Assembly (NCBI GenBank): GCA_021029095.1
Contig: JAJOHG010000053.1
Span: 1-64,000, forward strand
Length of the DNA: 64,000 nucleotides
Source: Phellopilus nigrolimitatus
Lineage: Eukaryota > Basidiomycota > Agaricomycetes > Hymenochaetales > Hymenochaetaceae
Direction of reading: 5' to 3'
The translations under genes and the position numbers were made by a program. This document shows, one piece after another, positions 56,664 to 64,000 of this stretch (positions are counted from its first letter, which is position 1; each line of letters opens with the position of its first letter). The notes beneath the pieces were generated by a model. It saw only the letters and a program-made list of their open reading frames with translations, searched no databases and had not been told where the DNA came from.

Positions 56664-59600
56664 ATGCCTCCTAAAAGAAAAAATGGCGATGAAGGTCAAG
56701 GTTCTGCGGTACCTGTGACTGGCTGGCAGAAGAAGAAACAGCGTATGGATGCAGCTCGGACGATCTCAGTCCAGTTCGCCATACCTGGCCCAGGTAATTC
56801 GGCGAACACGTCTTCAAGTGCGTTAAAAATACTGCTGCTTCTGGAACTGCTGGATATAATACATGTGCAAATCCACAGGCATGTCGGGTCTACCTAGCAC
56901 GATAGATGTAGAGAAGTTCGCCGAGGTACCTGCAGGTGCATTTTATTTGCTCGCATTTTACTCAAGCACTCCACTTCTAGGCTCGAGCATTTGAAATCGG
57001 TGCAATGAAGGTTGCCATGGATAATGCATCGTGGGTGATACCACGATACTCTCAAGGAATGGTTGTGTAACTATGAGTTCCGACATCGGACAGCGCGGGT
57101 GCAACGCATCGTGCTTGGCAGATGTTGCCTCGTCATTTAAGACGTCGGGCGGCAAGTCATGACGTTCGAAGAGTACCCTCTCGACTTCGCCCGAAAGCTC
57201 GTGCAGAGGTGCGTTTTGCGTTTTCATAGCTGCAGAAGTCTTCACAAATACATGTGGCATGGAAGATGGATGCACCGGCAAAGGCGACTCACAAAAAGAA
57301 GCTTCCAAAGCGAGGAAAGGGGAAGATAGTGAAGCGCACTGAAGAGCTTCTCAGGCGTCAGGGTAAATAAGATCGACGTCTATTTGAAACTGTCCTGAGT
57401 TCCATTCAACTTTAGTGGACAAAACATGGTTGGAAACACACATTTGGCACGCAAAACGAATGAAGATGGAAAACATGTGGAACTATCGTCTTGTAAGACA
57501 GCTCATCGTTGCTGTAACTACTGCGACATTGATACTTCTCAACTCGTGCAGGCTGTAACTCCGACCGAAAAGTCTTTTAGGCCTTCTCACCGCGCTTCCG
57601 TGCACGGGTGTATCCTTCACGACGCGTCTTACGAGGCCGTAATTGAACTGAAGGGCTCTGAGGCGTCCTTGAAAGAGGTTATCACTGCTTGTTGTGATCC
57701 ACAAACGGCAGGACCTAGCGCAGTAAGGTCGTCGGCAATCATGCTTTCGCAATGTTCTGGATTAGAAGACTAATAATGACCCTCAGGTTCACTAACGGTG
57801 CTCGCGTTTGCTATAGTCACTTGTACAAGCCGAAATCGTATCCATTCAATCTCATCGGCCCAGTCGAAATTTTATGGAAGCCGGCAGTCTCTGTTGATAA
57901 CACGTTGCCCGGGGATGCTCAGACTTCGAATGAAAAGCAGAAGTCCTCAAAGGTGAAGGCAAAGCAGAGGAAGTCTCTCCCAAAGGAAGCTTCCTACCGG
58001 TCGTTGTGGGTCCGATGCCATCCTCTAATTTACGACGACGTTCTTTCCAGTATCAAGTATTCGCTTCAAGCCTACTTACAGCGGGCGCAGAGCACGAGTA
58101 ACAAAGAAGTAGAAATCGAAGTAGCCGATCTGAGGGACCAGTTCAATATATTTGAGCTTGTCGGCCCTAAGTCCAGCCAGGTCATTCACGGTGCCCTTAC
58201 TATAGCCAATGATGAGAATCGGGACGCGTTCAAGCATGTTAGAGATTTTCTTCGTACCTGTCTTACTTCTATTGACGAATGTTTAGTTTTGGTCCGCGTT
58301 AGGTCAACTCCAGACAGCCGGTTCTGCGCCTCGAGGGATGGTCATTGGCGGTCGAGTGCTCGATCCTCGCTTAAAGTCTGTTACAGTTTTTACTTGTCTA
58401 CACGCCATAACTAATCTTTCCAAGCAGCTTTCCTCCGAAGAATACGAAGGTGATTTCGAACAAGCAGCAACGAGATGCCAGTTTGCCTGTGGATCTCTGG
58501 CCAACGTCTATTTTGGCCAACTCTACAATCTGGGACGAAGGAAATAGGGCAGGTTTGAGAAGACCGCACTTCAAGAAGAAAGACATCGACTCCAGGAAAT
58601 CCAAGGTAAGAAGACGCTCGCTTCCTCGAAGTCTCAAAATTAACATGGGCTGTTGTTAGCTTCTCGTACCTGGGTCCAAATTGAAACCGTTACGGCAAGA
58701 CGACCGGGTCCCTATCTTACTAATTCAGCGCTCTATAGAAGCTCAGAGTGAGTCCGGCTCTCCATCGGCAACTAGCACCAGAGAGTTGCATGGATGGACG
58801 CTCATAGTGCCAAAGGGCTGGGGCATGTCTTTTTTCTCCTCTCTCACACATACGGGCACGCGCGTGGGCGGTCAGCGAGAAATTGAAACCCAATATTTTG
58901 AAGCTGGCTGTCTTCACTTTCCACACGACTATCCTTGCACAACGGGTTATCAGGGCTTTATAAACGAGCGAGAGATGAAAGAAAAAGAGAGATGGGAGAG
59001 GAAGCCTCCAGCAAAGCGCCCATCCTGGGAAAAACTTGACACCAAGAGTCCCTGGCAACCGGACTGGGAGACTGTGCTAGGCTTGGAGACGGCTAAGGCT
59101 AATGACGATGACTTGATCATAACTCAACGGGATACTAAGGAAAACGTAATAGAGGATAGTGCATTTCGAACCAGCCCATGGTTGCTCAGAGGCCAGGAAG
59201 TGCCTACTGTCGTTGAATTCATGTCTCACTCGCCGCAGCCTGCTGGAGACTTACTTTTCAAAGTCAATGAATGGCGTTCTAAGCGGTCTATCCCGGTCTT
59301 GTCCATACCGCCAAATATTCTGCTTGAGACGGCCCTGGTCGCTGTCCGCCTCTCTATTCCACGGTCAGGCTCTCCTGAAGACAACGCTATCATTTATAAA
59401 ATGTCAGATGACGAAGCACGAAAGTGGCGTCCCTTGCTTGAACACGACAAGTGCGAGTTCTCCGAGTCCGAGGTGAGTTGAGTAAGTTTATCTTATAACG
59501 TGGTCCGACTTTAAATTAAAAAAATAGATGAGCGAGTTGAAGAGCTCGCCGGACTCATGTGTCGGGTATGTTACCAGTGGTAACTACTCGTTATCTATCG

Positions 59601-59808
59601 GACGAGGACAAGCTGTCGGAGCAGTGTCGCTATCGAGGTTCCTTGAACTGAAAGAGCAACTTCATCGGTAGGCGGATCCATACTTTTACGCTAGTGGATG
59701 CTAACAAAATATGAACAGTGTGGGCAGGGCCACCAGGCTACCGATGGTCAAGATCCGAAATAAGGATAGCACAATATGCAGGGCAGCGTACTTAGAATTG
59801 ATTTGTTA
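56664..59808 (+). CDS. POP1: POP1, subunit of RNase P and RNase MRP
   Basis: Protein component of the ribozymes that mature tRNA 5' ends and rRNA. Starts MPPKRKNGDEG (basic), then spliced MSGLPSTIDVEKFAE, ARAFEIGAMK, HRAWQMLPRHLRRRAASHDV and RRVPSRLRPKARAE (the Pop1 N-terminal signature), KTWLETHIWHAKRMKM, AVTPTEKSFRPSHRA and GCILHDASYEAVIELKG. The POPLD region follows (LLVPGSKLKPLRQDDRVPIL), then VPKGWGMSFFSSL. The C terminus has CVGYVTSGNYSLSIGRGQAV. About a dozen exons; the stop is at 59806-59808. No lesion noticed. Convergent with the Borealin-like gene. Confidence 0.92.
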
Positions 59809-59994
59809 AAATAAGTGAACAGTATATAGTTATGTCAAAGGTGCTGTCTTGGCTGGTGATACAGTATATGTCTGAGAAAAGTTATAGCGAGGCGGTACAC
59901 AGCGCTAAAATATATGATCGGAATGAGACAAAAAGCGATGCGGAGATAAAAGTCCTACGAGAATTGAGTCTAGCAAAGCAAAGGTTGAGCACAG

Positions 59995-61330
59995 TTAGAT
60001 TTTCCACCTAGCCAATGCAGCCTGCACGAGTCTAGTCATGTCTTCCCGCGCCTGCTTCTTCGCACTGTCCGTTATGCCTTCCAAGGACTCGAGTTCATCT
60101 GGTGTTGTCAACAAAGGGTCGAACTCGAGTATCATGCCATCCTTAGTCGGGACACGCATGAATGCGCTAGGTTGGGCGAACACAGCACTATCTGAAGATG
60201 ACGGGAGGGACGAAGAGGAGCCAGAGCTCGAGTGGCCACCACGCAACGGAGATTGTGATCGAGAGTGATTGGTAGGCTGTGATGACTGTGACGGGGCGCG
60301 AGAATGAGAGCCTTCCGCCGACAGGTCCTGGCGAATGATGATGCTCTTTGCTCGCTTAAGCGTTGAGCGTGATCGAGCCTGCTCGTCATCTTCCTCATTA
60401 ATCGTGTGGGGTGCAGCACCACGAGACAACGGATACGCAAGGGGGCTGCCATTGATGCTCATCATACTTTCGTTCTTTCGAGGCGCCCGAGGGTAAGCAG
60501 GCGTCTTCGGTAGGAGGGGATTGAATTCTCTGGAAGAAGGTAGTCGTGAAGTCGATGCTTTGGAAGGAGAAGTAGTTCGGCTGAGCGGCTTCAATTTCGT
60601 AGGTGATGCCTGACTAAACGGCCGGATGCGGATGTCGAGCAGTGCGCAGCTACATAGTAGAAGTTAGACAACGCGAAACATTTCAATATAGTGTAATTCA
60701 GGCATACAGTTTTAGGTGTTTTATTAAGACGCGCTTTTAGTATCTTCGCCGCATCCATCTTTACAGGAGATGCGATGCGAGCTGGGAAAGAGCGTAAGCA
60801 AATACAGCAAATAAACACTAACTATGGATGCGGAAGACGTACCGGTTTTCGACGCTCGCGATGATTCGGCATCTTCAGGTCCTGGCACATCGTCGGAGTC
60901 CTTCCACTTTCTCTTCTTGAGACTAGAATCAAGCGTTGGCTCCCCTCCGTGTCGCTGTCTCTGCACACCGCGAAGACACTCGTTTATGTCGCCATTGTAT
61001 TTGTCCGCGAACTCAGCCATGGTGATATTGCGCACGAGCTTCGGGACGCGTAGAACCTGTCCCTCATGGTGATTCCTGAAACTTTCGAGTATTTGCGCAA
61101 GCGACTCCTCAAATTGACGCGTCCTATGAGCGACTATGGGTGGCACAGATAAACGTCTATAGGGGGCGGGACAAAGAGGACAACGGACCTTCAATGTCGA
61201 GGTTGGCGAGTAGCTGCTTTTTCTCCTCTGCTGTGTATCTGCGCCGTGTACTCTTTCCTCGTCTCTTTGGCAGGCGTTTCCATTGTAAGAGATGGCGGGG
61301 TGCGCGTCGTGGGCGTTGTGGACGATGTTC
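59995..61330 (-). CDS. Borealin/Nbl1-type chromosomal passenger complex subunit
   Basis: Borealin links INCENP and survivin in the Aurora B passenger complex at centromeres. The N-terminal domain is spliced from RRRYTAEEKKQLLANLDIE and VAHRTRQFEESLAQILESFR, then GQVLRVPKLVRNITMAEFAD, which is the Borealin N-terminal signature. The middle is Ser/Pro/Arg-rich and probably disordered. The C terminus (60000-60130) has DGMILEFDPLL and a final helix AREDMTRLVQAALARWKI. The 5' end is uncertain: the frame is open upstream of 61330 without an ATG, so a short 5' exon is probably missing from my model. Confidence 0.75.
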
Positions 61331-61546
61331 AGACGCGCCTCGTTGGTCACAGCTGGTCACATATACATAGTCACGTGCACGATTGCCTTTATGGGCCTAG
61401 ACCAGCTCGGCAAAATTAAGGACAGCTGGCTTTTAGCAGATGGCGCGACTTCACGAGTGTCCATTAGCCATTTCGCCGCCATCGTTTTCATCCCCCTCGT
61501 CGCCGTCCTCGACATCCTGGAGCCTGTCAAAAGTCGAGATTCACTC
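61331..61546. promoter_or_regulatory. Divergent promoter between Borealin-like gene and ERG26
   Basis: About 200 bases between the estimated starts; both 5' ends are uncertain. Confidence 0.35.
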
Positions 61547-62972
61547 ATGGCTTCTATTGAACGCGACTCCTACATCGTCATCGGCGGAAGCGGTTTCCTC
61601 GGGCGTCACATTGTCGAGGCGCTCGTAAACCGCGGTGACGCGGTGACTGTCTTGGACATTGTTCAGCGCTACCATGACGTTCCTTTTTATTCGGCCGACA
61701 TATCTATCCAGAGTCAAGTCGAGGATGCTTTCAGGAAGGCGTGTGATGCTTTCTTAAGCGTTGTTTTAACTCGCTGATACCTGTCTTCAGAGCGGTGCGA
61801 CGTGTATCATTCACACTGCGTCTCCCCCACATGGTCTCGATCCCGCCATTTACTGGAAAGTCAATGTCGAGGGCACAAAAGCCGTCATCGCCGCTGCAAC
61901 TGCTCTCCATATTAAGAAGCTTGTCTTCACGAGCAGTGCTGGCGTGGTTTTCAACGGGCAGGACATTATCGACGTGGACGAACGTTTGCCCTTTCCGGAG
62001 ACTCCTTTAGACGCGTATAACGAATCGAAGTCGAAAGCAGAACAACTCGTGGTGGAAGCCAATGGCAAGGATGGGTTGCTCACTGTTGCTTTACGGCCAG
62101 CGGGAATATTTGGGTAAGGTCGAGTGTTCTGTCAGCTGACTTCCGCTCGTACTCATTTGGTTCAGCCCGGGCGATCGACAGGTTATGCATGGCCTCATGC
62201 AAGTTTTCAACAACAAACAAACACATTTCCAGATCGGAGACAACAACAACTTATTTGACTGGACATACGTTACGAACGTCGCGAAAGCCCACCTCCTAGC
62301 TGCTGACCGACTCTCAAGTCCTCGAGCGGATTTGGACGAAGTCAAGCTCCAGCCCATGCCACCCGTCGACCTTTCGACTGCTGCCCGGCGTGTACCCACG
62401 TCCTCTGCGCGGCTCATTGGCCCCGCTGTCGAAGTACCTGCTAATGCTATAGAGCTTGAAGGGGCTTTCAAAAATGGCGAGTTATACGACCCGCGTCCTG
62501 CCGTCCGAACGCGGTTCGATCAGCTGAGCCCGGTCGTCATGGAACGTACAGAAAGCGATCCTCTACGTGTGGACGGGCAGGTTTTCTTCATAACGAACGG
62601 CGAGCCTGTGTACTTCTGGGATTTCATGCGTGCCGTCTGGCATGAAATGGGCGATCCGCTCGATAAAAGGACATTTAAGCTGCCAAAGTCGCTAGGAAGC
62701 GTCCTGGCGACCCTTGCTGAGGGATGGGGCTGGGTGGTTGGTAAAGAACCGGCGTTCACTCGCTTTCGTGTAACGTTCAGTTGCGCGACCCGATGGCATA
62801 ATATAGAGAAGGCTCGCCTAGTTTTAGGGTATGAGCCGGACGTCGGTGTGGTCGAAGGGGTAAAGCGGATGTGCGACGTAAGTTTTTATCTTTTTCTCCG
62901 ATGTCAAGATATTCGCAGTACTTATGGCAACTCATTCAGTGGTACAAGGCAGAGTTCATGACGAAGCAATAG
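61547..62972 (+). CDS. ERG26: Sterol-4-alpha-carboxylate 3-dehydrogenase (decarboxylating)
   Basis: Oxidises and decarboxylates the C4 carboxyl sterol intermediate in ergosterol synthesis in the ER. Chosen start MASIERDSYIVIGGSGFLG, which puts the NAD-binding GGSGFLG motif near the N terminus; the frame is open upstream with earlier ATGs (for example 61394). Then TCIIHTASPPHGLDP, LVFTSSAGVVFNG, the active-site YNESKSKAEQLV (YxxSK), LRPAGIFGPGDRQ and DWTYVTNVAKAHLLAADRL. The C-terminal helix region is followed by WYKAEFMTKQ from a last short exon. The intron near 61737-61793 has ambiguous ends. Confidence 0.88.
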
Positions 62973-63222
62973 TATCTGTAGCGCAGTTACCTTTTCTTAT
63001 ACAGTGTTTATCCATTCTCTTTGTTTTCGGTTATATCTTATCGTGTCTATTGGCTTCAACTGGATGGATCTCAGCGGAGTGCTGATATAATACTAAAGCA
63101 ACGACAACGAATACAAAATACACTTCAAAGCAGTCGTGGTGGTATACAGTATACTATAAACTATAAATGTCAATCGTGCTTTGTCCACATGTTAAGAGCG
63201 ATAATCAAAGTAGAAAGTAACC

Positions 63223-64000
63223 TCAGTCTTTCAGCCTCGACTCCACCCCTTCTAAGAACGCCATGCCATCCCTTGTCAACGTCTTTCCGGATGTCGCACG
63301 AACTGCCGCAGAGAATTCCGTCAGCATTAACGCAAGCTGGGTGTTGCCCATTCCTAGCGGCGCGGTTTGTAGCCGCTGTCGAATTGTCTTTACCGTCTCC
63401 ACTTTCGGCGCAGGCGGAGGACGCTGCCGCAGCCTCGTCTGCGACCCGTTCGTCACCGCTGAATTCGCATCAGAATTTCCGCTGGTCGCCCGCGAGTCGG
63501 GCACGACGAAGACGGATGGGTCCTCGAGCTGCTTGCTGAGCGCGGCGAGGAAGTCGAACGCCTCCTTCGTCACGACCTTTGAGCGGTTCGCTTGCAGCAT
63601 ATCCACGAACTGGCGCAGGAGCTTGCCGAGCTCCGCATTGTCGATCGCTTTGCGTGCCTGCCTTGTGAGAAGACGTATCGCGGCCTGCTTTGCGTACCTG
63701 TCTAGCTGCCGTGAGGACGGGTCGCTTGATCCATCGCTGCTGATTACGATAAAATCAGCCTGCTGCTTCGCCTTTTCGGGGGCGGTGTCCAGTTGGCCCG
63801 AGTTTTGCAAGTCTGCAATGTTGGGAGCCGCAGCGCCAGCACCAGCACCAGAAGAATCTTGCTGTCCGACTTTTCAGGAGGATTAGAGGAACTGTGGAAC
63901 GTTGGTTGGTACAGGTGCAACTGCGGGCCTTTCTGCTCCAGGTACTATGGCGCTGTCCAGGTTCAGATTGGCGATCTCTCCGAGAACCTTTTCAATGTCT
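63223..64000 (-). CDS. 3' part of an unidentified protein gene (runs off the window)
   Basis: The last exon, 63223 to about 63860, encodes a helical, charged C terminus (DRYAKQAAIRLLTRQARKAI, LGKLLRQFVDMLQANRSKVV, FDFLAALSKQLEDPSVFVVP, a Pro-rich linker, then a second similar helical block LALMLTEFSAAVRA). A short intron near 63863-63893 joins it to a piece reading DIEKVLGEIANLNLD at the window edge. The two C-terminal blocks look like diverged repeats of one helical unit. No family recognised. Confidence 0.6.

Noticed and set aside
61292..61546. Upstream in-frame extension of ERG26 with a hydrophobic segment
   Set aside because: Considered as a possible N-terminal membrane anchor, but it would overlap the Borealin-like 5' region, and the family usually starts just before the NAD-binding motif.
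18490..64000. Search for tRNA genes, CRISPR arrays and secondary-metabolite core genes
   Set aside because: None seen. Candidate B-box-like sequence near 55640 has no matching A box or cloverleaf.

Overview
This window comes from a filamentous fungus, most likely an agaricomycete basidiomycete. The evidence is the intron style (many short introns of about 45-70 bases with GT...AG ends), a fungal 28S rRNA fragment, chromodomain Ty3/Gypsy retrotransposons, and single-copy fungal genes (MDN1, POP1, NHA1, ERG26, CDC123, a DUF3605 gene). No species is claimed.

Bases 1-18489 are a nested transposon block. A 28S rRNA fragment (17178-18489, minus) is interrupted by retrotransposon B (minus strand, 5' LTR at 16672-17177, 3' end outside the window on the left). 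B was hit twice. A 2970-base hAT-like DNA transposon (9372-12341, with 8-base target duplications) sits in its integrase. A complete sister retrotransposon A (plus, 108-7720, with 5-base target duplications) sits in its third ORF. A and B share an unusual layout: gag, then a -1 shift into pol, then a third zinc-knuckle ORF split by an apparent +1 shift at CTT-TGA. They also have a self-complementary primer site of the Tf1/sushi type. The hAT-like element has no transposase of its own but carries pieces of two host genes, CHD1 and a DJ-1/PARK7-like gene.

Bases 18490-41397 hold housekeeping genes: a MOB2-like kinase activator (minus), a SAC3-like protein (minus), phosphopantothenoylcysteine decarboxylase (plus), a DUF3605 protein (minus), CDC123 (plus), and the giant midasin gene MDN1 (minus, about 16 kb) for 60S ribosome assembly.

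Bases 41398-64000 hold an MBD4-like DNA glycosylase (plus), two tandem secreted-nuclease paralogues (minus, both with apparent reading-frame lesions), an FAD-dependent oxidase (plus), an NHA1-type Na+/H+ antiporter (minus), a small secreted protein (minus), a predicted mitochondrial membrane protein (minus), POP1 of RNase P/MRP (plus), a Borealin/Nbl1-type chromosomal passenger subunit (minus), ERG26 of ergosterol synthesis (plus), and the 3' part of an unidentified gene (minus).

Genes are often arranged head to head with 80-300 bases between starts, so shared promoters are likely. Gene models were spliced by eye. Those for MOB2, PPCDC, DUF3605, the MBD4-like gene and the small secreted protein close exactly in frame. 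Other exon edges are approximate.
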